This document shows, piece by piece, positions 26,283 through 36,476 of a stretch of 64,000 bases of DNA. Numbering within the stretch: the stretch's first letter is position 1; each line of letters begins with the position of its first letter. This DNA is from Ferrovibrio sp046297595 (GTDB lineage Bacteria; Pseudomonadota; Alphaproteobacteria; Ferrovibrionales; Ferrovibrionaceae): the NCBI RefSeq assembly GCF_046297595.1, contig NZ_JBKBHT010000006.1, positions 124,001 through 188,000 on the forward strand. The letters run 5' to 3'. The notes under the pieces were generated by a model, which saw nothing but the letters and a program-made list of their open reading frames with translations, was not told where the DNA came from and did not search any database. A program made the position numbers and the translations under genes.

Positions 26283-27518
26283 ATGACCATGCTGCCCGCT
26301 CCACCCACTGGCGACCAGGGCGGCGCCTTTGCCGAAAACATCGTGCATTTCGTGCGGCTTTTGCGCGCCTCGGGCCTGCGGCTCGGTCCAGGCAAGGCCA
26401 TTGACGCCGTGCGCGCGGTGGACGCGGCCGGCATCCGCCGCCGCGACGACCTGTACTGGACACTGTTCTCCGTACTGGTGAACCGGCGCGACCAGCGCGA
26501 ATTGTTTGACCAGGCCTTCCACATCTTCTGGCGCGACCCGAAGATTCTGGAACGTATGATGAGCCTGCTGCTGCCCGAAGCGGAGGGTACGGCGGAGCCG
26601 AAGAAAAACGCCACGTCGCAGCGCCTGCGCCAAGCCCTGCTGCCCGGCCGAGGCGAGAGCAAGCCGGCCGGCGAGCCGAAGGAAGTGGAGATCGATGCCA
26701 CGCTGACCTTCTCGGCCGATGAACTCCTGCAGAAAAAGGACTTCGCCGAAATGTCGGCCGAGGAACTCGATCAGGCGAAGAAGGCGTTGGCGCGAATCGA
26801 GTGGCCGTTCCGGCCGCAGCGCGTGCGCCGCCTGAAGCCCGACGACCGCGGCCACCGCATCGATCTGCGCGCCAGCCTGCAGGCCTCCATGCGCACCGGC
26901 GGCGCGATCATTCCGCTGAAACGCAAGAGCCCGGCGCAACGCCCGCCGCCGCTGGTGGCGCTGTGCGACATTTCCGGCTCGATGAGTCAGTACAGCCGCA
27001 TGTTCCTGCATTTCATGCATGCGCTGACCAATGACCGCGCACGGGTGCACAGTTTCCTGTTCGGCACGCGGCTGACGAACATCAGCCGCCTGCTGCGCCA
27101 GCGCGACGTGGACAAGGCATTGGCGGCCGTGAGCGAGAAGGTGCCAGACTGGTCGGGCGGCACGCGGATCGGCGCCACGCTGGAGGAATTCAACCGGCTG
27201 TGGTCTCGCCGCGTGCTGGGCCAGGGCGCCGTCGTGCTGCTGCTGACCGACGGACTGGACCGCGAGGGCGGCAAGGGCCTGGCGCGCGAGATTGAGCGGC
27301 TGCACAAATCCTGCCGGCGCCTGATCTGGCTCAACCCCCTGCTGCGCTGGGATGGTTTCGAACCCAAGGCAGCCGGCATCCGTGCCATCCTGCCCCAGGT
27401 TGACGATTTCCGTCCGGTTCACAATCTTAGTTCCATTGCCGACCTGGCCGCCGCGCTGAGTCATGCCAGCGACGCCGGCAACCGGCTGAAACCCAATCTC
27501 GCGAGGATGGCCGCATGA
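26283..27518 (+). CDS. VWA-domain protein (CoxE-like)
   Basis: 411 residues. The MIDAS motif DISGSMS begins at Asp229, and later TDGLDREGGKGLAREIERL and WLNPLLRW match CoxE-type VWA proteins. The N-terminal half is helical with a basic linker (PEAEGTAEPKKNATSQRLRQ). CoxE works with the MoxR ATPase CoxD, and the two genes are 22 bases apart. The pair likely remodels a molybdenum hydroxylase client; which client is unknown as no hydroxylase gene is in the window. Confidence 0.88.
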   Translation: MTMLPAPPTGDQGGAFAENIVHFVRLLRASGLRLGPGKAIDAVRAVDAAGIRRRDDLYWTLFSVLVNRRDQRELFDQAFHIFWRDPKILERMMSLLLPEAEGTAEPKKNATSQRLRQALLPGRGESKPAGEPKEVEIDATLTFSADELLQKKDFAEMSAEELDQAKKALARIEWPFRPQRVRRLKPDDRGHRIDLRASLQASMRTGGAIIPLKRKSPAQRPPPLVALCDISGSMSQYSRMFLHFMHALTNDRARVHSFLFGTRLTNISRLLRQRDVDKALAAVSEKVPDWSGGTRIGATLEEFNRLWSRRVLGQGAVVLLLTDGLDREGGKGLAREIERLHKSCRRLIWLNPLLRWDGFEPKAAGIRAILPQVDDFRPVHNLSSIADLAAALSHASDAGNRLKPNLARMAA

Positions 27519-27844
27519 GCGCTGATCCGACTGACGACGTGCTGGGCGCCGCCCTGGACTGGAAACGCGCCGGCAAGGGCGTGGCGCTGGCCACCGTGGT
27601 CACCACCTGGGGCTCGGCGCCGCGCCCGGTGGGCAGCCAGCTGGCGGTGGACGACGAAGGCAAGTTCATCGGCTCGGTCTCGGGCGGCTGCATCGAGGGC
27701 GCCGTGGTGACCGAGGCGCTGGATGCCATCGCCGACGGCAAGCCGCGCATGCTGGATTTCGGCGTGAGCGACGCACAGGCCTGGGAAGTGGGCCTGGCCT
27801 GCGGCGGCAAGATCCAGATTTTTGTCGAACGGCTGGACGGATGA
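27515..27844 (+). CDS. XdhC/CoxI N-terminal-domain protein
   Basis: 109 residues, only the XdhC N-terminal module: ATVVTTWGSAPRPVGSQLAV, then FIGSVSGGCIEGAVV (GGC motif) and LDFGVSDAQAWEVGLACGGKI. XdhC proteins bind the molybdenum cofactor and support its sulfuration before insertion in xanthine-dehydrogenase-type enzymes. Start overlaps the VWA stop (ATGA), and its own stop overlaps the next start (ATGA), so translation is coupled. Confidence 0.9.
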   Translation: MSADPTDDVLGAALDWKRAGKGVALATVVTTWGSAPRPVGSQLAVDDEGKFIGSVSGGCIEGAVVTEALDAIADGKPRMLDFGVSDAQAWEVGLACGGKIQIFVERLDG

Positions 27845-28560
27845 AACAGGACATCCTCGAACAGCTGCAGCAGGACCGCGCCGAGAAGCGGCCCGTGGTG
27901 CTGGCCACCTTCCTGAAGACCGGCGAGCAGCGCCTGCTGTATCTCTATGGCAAGAAGGGCCTGAAGGACATCGACCCGCGCATCGGCGAGGCGGCGCGCG
28001 CCGCGCTGCTGGAAGACAAGGCACGGACCATCGAGACCGAACAGGGCCCCCTCTTCCTCAATGTGTTCAATCCACCGCTGCGGCTGATCCTGGTGGGTGC
28101 CGTGCATATCGCGCAGGCGCTGGTGCCGATGGCGCAACTGGCCGGTTATGACCTGGCGGTGATCGATCCGCGCAGCGCCTTCGGTTCGTCCGAACGCTTT
28201 CCCGGCGTGACGCTGTCGAACGACTGGCCCGACGAAGCCATGGCGCAGATGAAGCCCGACCTGCGCACCGCCGTCGTGACTTTGACCCACGATCCGAAAA
28301 TCGACGATCCGGCGCTGGTCTCGGCGCTGAAATCCGATGTGTTCTATATCGGCGCGCTAGGCAGCAAGAAGACCCATGCCTCACGCCTGGAACGCCTGAC
28401 TGCCGCCGGTTTCGGACCCGAGGATTTCGCCCGCATCCATGGGCCGGTGGGCTTAAGCATCGGTGCCAAGTCGCCGGCCGAGATCGCCATCTCGATCCTA
28501 GCGCAGATGACGGCGGCCCTGCGCCAGCCCGTGCCTGCCGCCGCGACGGCCGCGGCCTGA
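27841..28560 (+). CDS. XdhC-family protein with Rossmann-type C-terminal domain (CoxF-like)
   Basis: 239 residues. A short lead (VVLATFLKTGEQRLLYLYGKKG) precedes the XdhC C-terminal Rossmann domain: LRLILVGAVHIAQALVPMAQLAGYDLAVIDPR, VVTLTHDPKIDDPALVSAL, YIGALGSKKTHASRLERL. With the preceding 109-residue protein it rebuilds a complete XdhC split in two polypeptides, as in Cox clusters. Ends 2 bases before the next start. Confidence 0.9.
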   Translation: MKQDILEQLQQDRAEKRPVVLATFLKTGEQRLLYLYGKKGLKDIDPRIGEAARAALLEDKARTIETEQGPLFLNVFNPPLRLILVGAVHIAQALVPMAQLAGYDLAVIDPRSAFGSSERFPGVTLSNDWPDEAMAQMKPDLRTAVVTLTHDPKIDDPALVSALKSDVFYIGALGSKKTHASRLERLTAAGFGPEDFARIHGPVGLSIGAKSPAEIAISILAQMTAALRQPVPAAATAAA

Positions 28561-28562
28561 AC

Positions 28563-30239
<1,677 letters not shown>

Positions 30240-30255
30240 TTTCAAGCCTTTGAGC

Positions 30256-30270
30256 TTAATCGAATATTAT
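30256..30270 (+). promoter_or_regulatory. CtrA-like site upstream of the EAL-like gene
   Basis: TTAA-N7-TTAT, one mismatch from the alphaproteobacterial CtrA consensus TTAA-N7-TTAA, 146 bases before the ATG at 30416 in an AT-rich intergenic region. Single near-matches occur by chance, so confidence is low. Confidence 0.25.
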
Positions 30271-30415
30271 TCACAACCGACCTATTAACCATGCTATCTG
30301 GCTTTTTCCGCGTGCGGGAATTTGCCATAGTGGTTGTGCTGCGGGGGCAAAAACACAGCTAATCGGCAGGTTGCCGCCCTCTCCACGACCGTTACCGGAG
30401 AAAGCGACCGTTTCG

Positions 30416-31666
30416 ATGAGTGAGGCTATCAACCAAAATCAGCCGTCGTATGACGACGAGAAGATGTTCACCGATTTCGACCGCCTGGCACGCGGCAAGA
30501 TTTTCGGCGGACGTCTGGCGGCGGTGATTCAGTTCGTCAACCCGAAAACCTTCGAGCGCAATCGCGAAAGCTACAACATCGTTGTGCATTCGATCCGGTC
30601 GCTGATGTCGAAATACGAGGGTTCGTTCTACACGTTACACGATTATTCGATCGTGATGTTCGTGCGCCTGTCGGAACGGTTTTTCGACCAGACCTTCGAA
30701 AAGCTGGTCCTGGAAATCGACGACATCCTGACCCGCAACAATGTGGCCATCGGCCTGACCCCCGAAGAGGCGGAAAATGCCGTCCGCTGGTATCGCTTCG
30801 ACAGCCAGTTCGAGGAACTGCAGGAGCTGGTCGACAACATCCAGCAGCGCTTCCGTGTTTTCTCCGAGCGTCGCAAGCGCCTGCTGGCCAAGGCCGGCAC
30901 GGCCGCCGCCACGGGCGACGGCGCCCCCCTCACACCCGGCGCTCTGCAGCAGATCGACGACATTCTCAAGAAGGCCGACGTCTCGACCTTCATGAAGCGC
31001 CAGCCGGTGACGCTGTGCTTCGGCAACCAGCCGCCCAAGCCGATCTTTCAGGAAATCTTCGTCGGCGTGAACGAGCTGCGCCAGGCGATCGCGCCGACCG
31101 TGAACCTGCGCGGCGCGCGCTCGCTGTTCCATCACCTGACCCGCACGCTGGATACCCGCGTGTTCCGCGCCCTGCTGGACGGCTACGTGACGCGTAACAG
31201 CGGCCCCTTCAGCATCAACCTGAATGTCAGCACCATCCTGAGCGACACCTTCCGCGATTTCGACAGCCGCATCGGCAATATCGTGAAGAAGGAACAGATC
31301 ATCATCGAGATGCAGCGCTACGATGTGTTCTGGGATTACAACGAATACCTGCTGGCCTGCGAATTCCTGCACAATTCCGGTTATCGCATCCTGATCGACG
31401 GCATCACGCCCGATCTTCTGCAGCTGTTCGGCCGCAAGGAACTGAAAGCCGACTTCGTCAAGCTGTTCTATTTCAAGGACCGCCACGAGGACTGGATCGA
31501 CAAGGAACTGGCCAGCAAGATCGCCGAGACCGATCCGAACCGCGTCATCATGGCACGCTGCGAGACCGAAGAGGCGATGCGCGCCGGCCTGGCTGCCGGC
31601 ATCCGTCTGTTCCAGGGCTGGCATATCGACAACATGATCCGCGCGTCGCGCGAAGTGGTGAACTGA
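30416..31666 (+). CDS. degenerate GGDEF/EAL-like protein
   Basis: 416 residues from ATG 30416 (GGAGA 15 bases upstream). Residues 205-405 follow an EAL fold: FSINLNVSTILSDTF (266-279) for the NxS strand, IIIEMQ (295-300) where EAL enzymes have LEITE, SGYRILIDGITPDLL (321-335) in place of GxxLALDDFGTG, FVKLFY (347-352) with the Lys, and ARCETEEAMRAGLAAGIRLFQGW (380-402) for AEGVET..GxxxxQGY. The catalytic acids are mostly lost, so no phosphodiesterase is expected. Residues 30-105 may be an equally worn GGDEF domain. Likely a c-di-GMP sensor or scaffold; inference. Confidence 0.6.
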   Translation: MSEAINQNQPSYDDEKMFTDFDRLARGKIFGGRLAAVIQFVNPKTFERNRESYNIVVHSIRSLMSKYEGSFYTLHDYSIVMFVRLSERFFDQTFEKLVLEIDDILTRNNVAIGLTPEEAENAVRWYRFDSQFEELQELVDNIQQRFRVFSERRKRLLAKAGTAAATGDGAPLTPGALQQIDDILKKADVSTFMKRQPVTLCFGNQPPKPIFQEIFVGVNELRQAIAPTVNLRGARSLFHHLTRTLDTRVFRALLDGYVTRNSGPFSINLNVSTILSDTFRDFDSRIGNIVKKEQIIIEMQRYDVFWDYNEYLLACEFLHNSGYRILIDGITPDLLQLFGRKELKADFVKLFYFKDRHEDWIDKELASKIAETDPNRVIMARCETEEAMRAGLAAGIRLFQGWHIDNMIRASREVVN

Positions 31667-31722
31667 GCCGGCGACGGCTCGTTACCATTCCCATCCACCA
31701 TTTCCGACAGCAGGGTCGTATC

Positions 31723-32157
31723 ATGTGGAACCGCTCCAGCCCGAAACCCAACCAGACCGAGAGCCAGGTGACGGAAATCCGCGCCGGCGCTGCCCAGCAG
31801 GCAAAAAAGCAGGTTTCGTCTAAGGATAACGAGCGGGTCGAGAAGATTCTGGCCAGCATTGCCATCGATACCTCGCAGACCTTCAACGCGATGCTGGACT
31901 CGCTGATGGGCGAACGCCCGGTGACGCATCACGAGGGCAGCCAGACCCGCGACTTCATCGTCAGCGTGTTCGACGACATCCGCCAGGAAAGCAACCGCGA
32001 TGCCGTGGTGCTGGCGCGCAAGTTCGCCGATATGTGCATGCGTGCCGCCGACCAGCTGAACGACAACCACCAGCGCACCGTCGCGCGCTGCGTCAGCGAA
32101 TTGTTCGAACAGTTCGCCGCCAAGCTCGACCATCGCGAGCCGGCCAACTCCAACTGA
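31723..32157 (+). CDS. small helical protein, partner of the EAL-like gene
   Basis: 144 residues, start ATG 31723. Polar, Gln/Lys-rich N-terminus, then helices FNAMLDSLMGERPVTHHEGSQ, DFIVSVFDDIRQESNRDAVVLARKFADMCMRAADQLNDNHQ, ELFEQFAAKLD. No signal peptide or membrane segment. I do not recognise a family. It follows the EAL-like gene by 56 bases on the same strand, so the two probably share a transcript and perhaps a complex. Confidence 0.7.
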   Translation: MWNRSSPKPNQTESQVTEIRAGAAQQAKKQVSSKDNERVEKILASIAIDTSQTFNAMLDSLMGERPVTHHEGSQTRDFIVSVFDDIRQESNRDAVVLARKFADMCMRAADQLNDNHQRTVARCVSELFEQFAAKLDHREPANSN

Positions 32158-32178
32158 GTCTGGCCAGAAGCCGGAAAA

Positions 32179-32949
32179 TCAGAACGGACCGTAATGATCC
32201 AGTTCGCGCAGGAAGTTGCCGGCCAGCTTCGCCGCATCCTCGCCTGTCGCCGCCCTGAACAGGGCAGCATCGTCGGCTGACAGCCTGGCCAGCGGCCGGA
32301 TAAGCCCGTCGAAGAATAGATAGAATTCGCGGTCGCCGAATGGCAGCGCCTGCCCCTCAAAGGGACGTTCCAGATACACGTTCGATGAGATGCCGACCGC
32401 AGTGGGGTCGTGCTGCATCACCTTCATGGCCCATTCCTTGCGCGTCTCGAAAACGCGGAAGGATTTCATCACGCGCGCAGCCACCTTGAAATAGAGCTGC
32501 TTGACGCGGGGATCGGCATAGTATTCCGCCCAGTCGAGCGGACCTCCGACGGCAACGCGCAGTTCCTCGGCGATGTTGGCAGCTTCTTCGGCCATCACAT
32601 CCACCTCGTCACCGAACAGCGAGCGGACGAAGAAGAAGTAATTACCGATCAGCCGGCGATCCAGCTTGTCCTCGGCGAACAGGGTATCCAGCGGATGCAC
32701 CAGCAGGCGGCCGAAGGCATTGACGCGGGCGCCCTTGCGCTCGTCTTCCTCGATCACCTTCATCAGGGCATCGTAGGAAGCCCTATAGTAATGGTCGTAA
32801 TCCGAGGCCGTCTTCATCGATTCGACCAGCTGGCGCAGCGTGTCGACGGTGAAAGGCGCTTTCTTTCCCTGCTGCTCCGCGCCCTGCACCAGGGCATCAA
32901 GCAGCCGGTTGGCCATCTGGCGGAGGAAATCCGGACCCCGGGTGATCAT
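32179..32949 (-). CDS. conserved-looking protein of unknown function
   Basis: 256 residues, soluble, mixed helix and strand, rich in aromatic residues (DYDHYYRASYDAL, GNYFFFVRSLFGDE, WAEYYADPRVKQLYFKVAARVMKSF). No signal peptide, no metal motif, no known domain that I can name. Converges with the 144-residue gene (stops 21 bases apart). It could belong to the same functional group only by position; there is no direct evidence. Confidence 0.65.
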   Translation of the reverse strand: MITRGPDFLRQMANRLLDALVQGAEQQGKKAPFTVDTLRQLVESMKTASDYDHYYRASYDALMKVIEEDERKGARVNAFGRLLVHPLDTLFAEDKLDRRLIGNYFFFVRSLFGDEVDVMAEEAANIAEELRVAVGGPLDWAEYYADPRVKQLYFKVAARVMKSFRVFETRKEWAMKVMQHDPTAVGISSNVYLERPFEGQALPFGDREFYLFFDGLIRPLARLSADDAALFRAATGEDAAKLAGNFLRELDHYGPF

Positions 32950-33067
32950 CGTAATTCTGTCTGGCCTGCAGCCGAATCTGTTCTTGCTGGCCGCAGCTTA
33001 AAGGGGCGGCCGAACGGAAGCGAGGCAATTCTTGGCGCGGCGCGGCGAACGCGGATACGTTTTATTA

Positions 33068-33086
33068 ACCCTCGCGTTGCGAGGGT
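33068..33086. repeat. hairpin-forming inverted repeat upstream of purU
   Basis: ACCCTCGC-GTT-GCGAGGGT, a perfect 8-bp stem with a 3-base loop, 92 bases before the purU ATG. No T-run on the plus strand, so it is not a terminator for that strand. Could be a 5' leader structure or protein site; no known riboswitch is apparent. Confidence 0.5.
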
Positions 33087-33177
33087 GCGGCGACCTCGCT
33101 AGAGTGCCGCACCTTACAATTCCGGCCGTCCCGGCCAATCCCCTTACGCCTCCGCCTCGTCCCTTGGCAGTATCGTC

Positions 33178-34041
33178 ATGAGCCTGATCCTCACCCTGTC
33201 CTGCACCGACCGTCCCGGCATCGTCGCGGCGGTTTCCGGCTTTCTCGCCGCCAACCGATTCAATATCCGCGAATCCGCCCAGTTCGGCGATGGCGAGACC
33301 GGCCTGTTCTTCATGCGGGTCTGCATCGAGGATCTGGAGACCGGCCCCGACGGCCGCGGCCGCCCGGTGGAGGAAATCCGCGCCGCCTTCTCGCCGGTCG
33401 CCGCCCCCTTCAACATGACCTGGGGCATCCATGACGAGCGCGTGCGGCCGCGTGTGCTGATCCTGGTTTCGAAATTCGGCCATTGCCTGAACGACCTGCT
33501 CTACCGCTATTCCATCGGCGCCCTGCCGGTGGAAATCCCGGCCATCGTGTCGAACCACCGCGACTGGTATCAGCGCGCCGCCGCCCACGACATCCCCTAT
33601 CACCACTGGCCGGTCACGCCCGCCAGCAAGGCGCGGCAGGAGAAGATGCTGCGCGACCTGATCGACCAGGAACGCATCGACCTGATCGTACTGGCGCGCT
33701 ACATGCAGGTGCTGTCGCCCGAGCTGTGCCGCGCCTTTGCCGGCCGGATCATCAACATCCACCATTCCTTCCTGCCCAGCTTCAAGGGCGCCAAGCCGTA
33801 TCACCAGGCACATCTGCGCGGCGTTAAGCTGATCGGCGCCACGGCACATTACGTGACCGAGGATTTGGATGAAGGCCCAATCATCGAGCAGGAAGTGGCC
33901 CGCGTGGACCACAGCTATTCGCCCGATCAGCTTGCCGCCACCGGCCGCGATATCGAAAGTCTGGTGCTGGCGCGTGCGGTGAAATACCACGTCGAGCACC
34001 GCATCTTCCCGAACGGCAGCAAAACCGTGGTGTTTCGCTAG
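33178..34041 (+). CDS. purU: formyltetrahydrofolate deformylase
   Basis: 287 residues: N-terminal ACT domain (LTLSCTDRPGIVAAVSGFLAANRFNI, to about 85) and a C-terminal formyltransferase domain. The catalytic Asn-His-Asp set is visible in IINIHHSFLPSF and ATAHYVTEDLDEGPIIEQE. PurU hydrolyses 10-formyl-THF to formate and THF, balancing one-carbon units; the ACT domain binds glycine/methionine in E. coli. Single gene with a hairpin in its leader. Confidence 0.96.
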   Translation: MSLILTLSCTDRPGIVAAVSGFLAANRFNIRESAQFGDGETGLFFMRVCIEDLETGPDGRGRPVEEIRAAFSPVAAPFNMTWGIHDERVRPRVLILVSKFGHCLNDLLYRYSIGALPVEIPAIVSNHRDWYQRAAAHDIPYHHWPVTPASKARQEKMLRDLIDQERIDLIVLARYMQVLSPELCRAFAGRIINIHHSFLPSFKGAKPYHQAHLRGVKLIGATAHYVTEDLDEGPIIEQEVARVDHSYSPDQLAATGRDIESLVLARAVKYHVEHRIFPNGSKTVVFR

Positions 34042-34053
34042 TCGTCGCGCAAT

Positions 34054-34602
34054 CTATTCGATGGCTTCGCTGCCCAAGCTTTTCGCCACCTTCTTGAGCA
34101 GCCGGATCAGCGTGGCGCGTTCCGTCGGGCTCAGTGCAGCGACGATGTTTTTCTCATGCTGCTCCACCTTGCGGGTCAACTCGGCCAGGAAGGTGTCACC
34201 TTCGGGCGTGAGCCGCAGGGCATAGGTACGCCGATCCTCCGGCGTGCGCTCGCGCAGGATCAGGCCCTTGCGTTCCAGCTGGTCCAGCGCCGGCGTCAGT
34301 GTCGATTTGTCCAGGCCCACGGCGCGGCTGAGCGCGGTCTGGTTGATGCCCGGATTGGCCTTGAGCAGGGTCAGCAGGCTGAAGCGGCCGGGCGTAAGCT
34401 CTCCCATGCGGTCGGCCAGCTTTCCCACCATGCGTTCGAAATTTTCGAACACCGCCACCTGGGCGATGCGCAGGGCATAGCCGTAATAGCCTGGCAACGG
34501 CCCGCGATCGATCTTCCGCGTATCCCTGCGACCGGCCTTGGGCAGGGCCAGCTTGCCATCGTTGCTGGCTTTGGAAACCTGGTTGCGGGGAACGCGGGCC
34601 AT
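34054..34602 (-). CDS. MarR-family transcriptional regulator
   Basis: 182 residues. A 40-residue basic N-terminal extension precedes the MarR winged helix: FSLLTLLKANPGINQTALSRAVGLDKSTLTPALDQLERKGLI and the wing RERTPEDRRTYALRLTPEG. Last gene of the TRAP operon, 1 base after the DctM-type stop. MarR proteins bind palindromes and release them on binding aromatic or phenolic ligands. The 25-bp inverted repeat at 37620-37644, upstream of the operon's first gene, is a candidate site. Confidence 0.9.
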   Translation of the reverse strand: MARVPRNQVSKASNDGKLALPKAGRRDTRKIDRGPLPGYYGYALRIAQVAVFENFERMVGKLADRMGELTPGRFSLLTLLKANPGINQTALSRAVGLDKSTLTPALDQLERKGLILRERTPEDRRTYALRLTPEGDTFLAELTRKVEQHEKNIVAALSPTERATLIRLLKKVAKSLGSEAIE

Positions 34603-34603
34603 G

Positions 34604-35905
34604 TCAGTTCATCTGGCTCGGCAGATACAGCGCGATGGCGGGAAACAGCACCAGCAGGGCAAGACGCACCAGATCGACAAGGATGAAAGGCATGACGCCT
34701 TTGTAGATTTGCCACAGGCTGACATCCCGGGCAATCGAGTTGATGACGAAAACATTGATGCCGACCGGCGGCATCACCATGCCCAGCGTGGTGACCATCA
34801 CGATGATGACACCGAACCAGATCGGATCGAAGCCGAGCTGCAGCATCACCGGATAGATGATCGGCACGGTGACCAGGATGATCGCCAGTTCATCCATCAG
34901 CGCGCCAAGGATCAGGTACATGACCAGGATCAGCACCAGCACGCCATAGGGGCCGACCGGCAGGCCGGTAAGGAAGTCGCTCACCTTCTGCGGCGTCTGG
35001 GTGATGACCAGAAAATAGCCAAACAGGAAGGCGCCCACCACGATGGTGAAGATCGAGGCAGAAGTGCGCACCGCCTCGGTCAGGCTGGACCTGATTTCGC
35101 TCCAGCCCAGCCGGCCGCGCAGGATGCCGATCAGCAATGCGCCCACCGCGCCGCAGCCGGCGGCTTCCGTCGCCGTGAACACGCCGCCATACAGGCCGCC
35201 GACGATGCCGGCAAACAACAGCACCGTGGCCCAGATATCGCGCAGGGAGGCGAAGCGCTCATGCCAATCGGTCTTGGGGCCGCGCGGCATCAGGTCCGGC
35301 CGCAGCCAGCCAAGCACCTGGATCAGCGCCATGTAAAGCGCGATGGCCAGCAGGCCAGGCAGGATGCCCGAGATGAACAGCTTGCCGATATCCTGCTCGG
35401 TGAGAATGCCATACAGCGCGAACACCACCGAAGGCGGGATCATGATGCCGAGCGTGCCGCCGGCGGCGATCACGCCGGTCGAGAAACCCGGGTGATAACC
35501 GAAGCGGCGCATCTCGGGCAATGTCACCGTCGTCATTGTGGCGGCTGTCGCCACCGACGAACCATTGATGGCCGCGAAACCGGCGCAGGCCGCAACCGTC
35601 GCCATCGCCAGACCGCCGCGTCGATGGCCCAGCCAGGCCTCGCCGGCACGGAACAACTCGCGGCTCATCCCGGCAGCCGTGGCGAAGGCGCCCATCAGGA
35701 TGAACATTGGAATCACGGCCAGGTCGTAATCCGTCGCCACCCGGATCGGCGACTGCGCCAGAAGATTCAGGGCCGGTTCGGTGGCGGCCAGTAGGCCGAA
35801 ACCGCCAACGCCGACGATGCCCATGGCGACACCAACCGGCACTCGCAGCACCATGAGGATGAACAGAACGACGAAACCGCCGATCGCGACAAAATCCTGA
35901 TCCAC
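34604..35905 (-). CDS. TRAP transporter large permease (DctM family)
   Basis: 433 residues with about 12 hydrophobic segments, starting at GTG 35905. Typical DctM blocks: GIMIPPSVVFALYGILTEQDIGKLFISGILPGLLA and TTLGMVMPPVGINVFVINSIA. It forms the Na+-coupled membrane pore with the small DctQ subunit, taking substrate from the periplasmic DctP protein. The gene begins 2 bases after the DctQ stop. Substrate unknown; aromatic or keto acids are suggested by the divergent oxidoreductase genes. Confidence 0.93.
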   Translation of the reverse strand: MDQDFVAIGGFVVLFILMVLRVPVGVAMGIVGVGGFGLLAATEPALNLLAQSPIRVATDYDLAVIPMFILMGAFATAAGMSRELFRAGEAWLGHRRGGLAMATVAACAGFAAINGSSVATAATMTTVTLPEMRRFGYHPGFSTGVIAAGGTLGIMIPPSVVFALYGILTEQDIGKLFISGILPGLLAIALYMALIQVLGWLRPDLMPRGPKTDWHERFASLRDIWATVLLFAGIVGGLYGGVFTATEAAGCGAVGALLIGILRGRLGWSEIRSSLTEAVRTSASIFTIVVGAFLFGYFLVITQTPQKVSDFLTGLPVGPYGVLVLILVMYLILGALMDELAIILVTVPIIYPVMLQLGFDPIWFGVIIVMVTTLGMVMPPVGINVFVINSIARDVSLWQIYKGVMPFILVDLVRLALLVLFPAIALYLPSQMN

Positions 35906-35907
35906 AG

Positions 35908-36375
35908 TTACGCCTCTTTCTTGCCGGTCAGCAGTCGCACCAGACGCAGCAGCAGCAGCAACGATGCCAGAGCGATGCCGAGGGCCGCCACGGCATGGAA
36001 CGGCCAGACCGGCAGGCGCAGATCGAAGGTCTGCTCGTTGCTGAGGAACACGCTGGTCACCTTGCCTTCCAGCATCCAGGCGAACAGCGCCATGAAGGCA
36101 AGCGTGACACTGGTGGCGAAGATATCGATCAGGCGCCGGCCCCAGGCCGGAGCCAGCTCCCAGAATCCATCGACCTGGATATGGCGGTTATGAAACCCGG
36201 CCAGCGCGATGCCCCAGAACATCGCGGTGCCGAGCAGCAGGCGGGAGAAATCGAAGGCATCCGGCAGACCGTAATTGAACAGCCAGCGCAGCATCACGGC
36301 CGTGAAGGTCAGCAGGGCAATGGCGCCCAGCAGCAGGCCGGCAATCAGCTCGACCTTGTCGATGAAGGCTTTCAT
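35908..36375 (-). CDS. TRAP transporter small permease (DctQ family)
   Basis: 155 residues with four hydrophobic segments (LIAGLLLGAIALLTFTAVMLRW first). Carries the small-permease pattern NYGLPDAFDFSRLLLGTAMFWGIALA. It supports DctM in the membrane. Located between the binding-protein gene (99-base gap with a hairpin) and DctM. Confidence 0.9.
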   Translation of the reverse strand: MKAFIDKVELIAGLLLGAIALLTFTAVMLRWLFNYGLPDAFDFSRLLLGTAMFWGIALAGFHNRHIQVDGFWELAPAWGRRLIDIFATSVTLAFMALFAWMLEGKVTSVFLSNEQTFDLRLPVWPFHAVAALGIALASLLLLLRLVRLLTGKKEA

Positions 36376-36429
36376 CTGGCAGTTCCCCCTGCCGGTACTC
36401 TAGCGACAGACGTCGCCTGAATGCAAATC

Positions 36430-36460
36430 GGGGCTGCGGCCGGCCTGCGGTCGCAGCCCC
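36430..36460 (-). terminator. intercistronic hairpin after the TRAP binding-protein gene
   Basis: GGGGCTGCG / CGCAGCCCC, a 9-bp stem with a GC-rich loop, 17 bases past the stop of the 36477 gene. On the minus strand it is followed by GATTTGC, only three T. It is more likely an mRNA 3' stabiliser or leaky terminator that favours the binding protein than a full stop. Confidence 0.5.
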
Positions 36461-36476
36461 TGATCTTGCCTGCCGA

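Noticed and set aside
32998..33999. 333-codon frame opposite purU
   Set aside because: Antisense shadow; purU is unambiguous on the plus strand.
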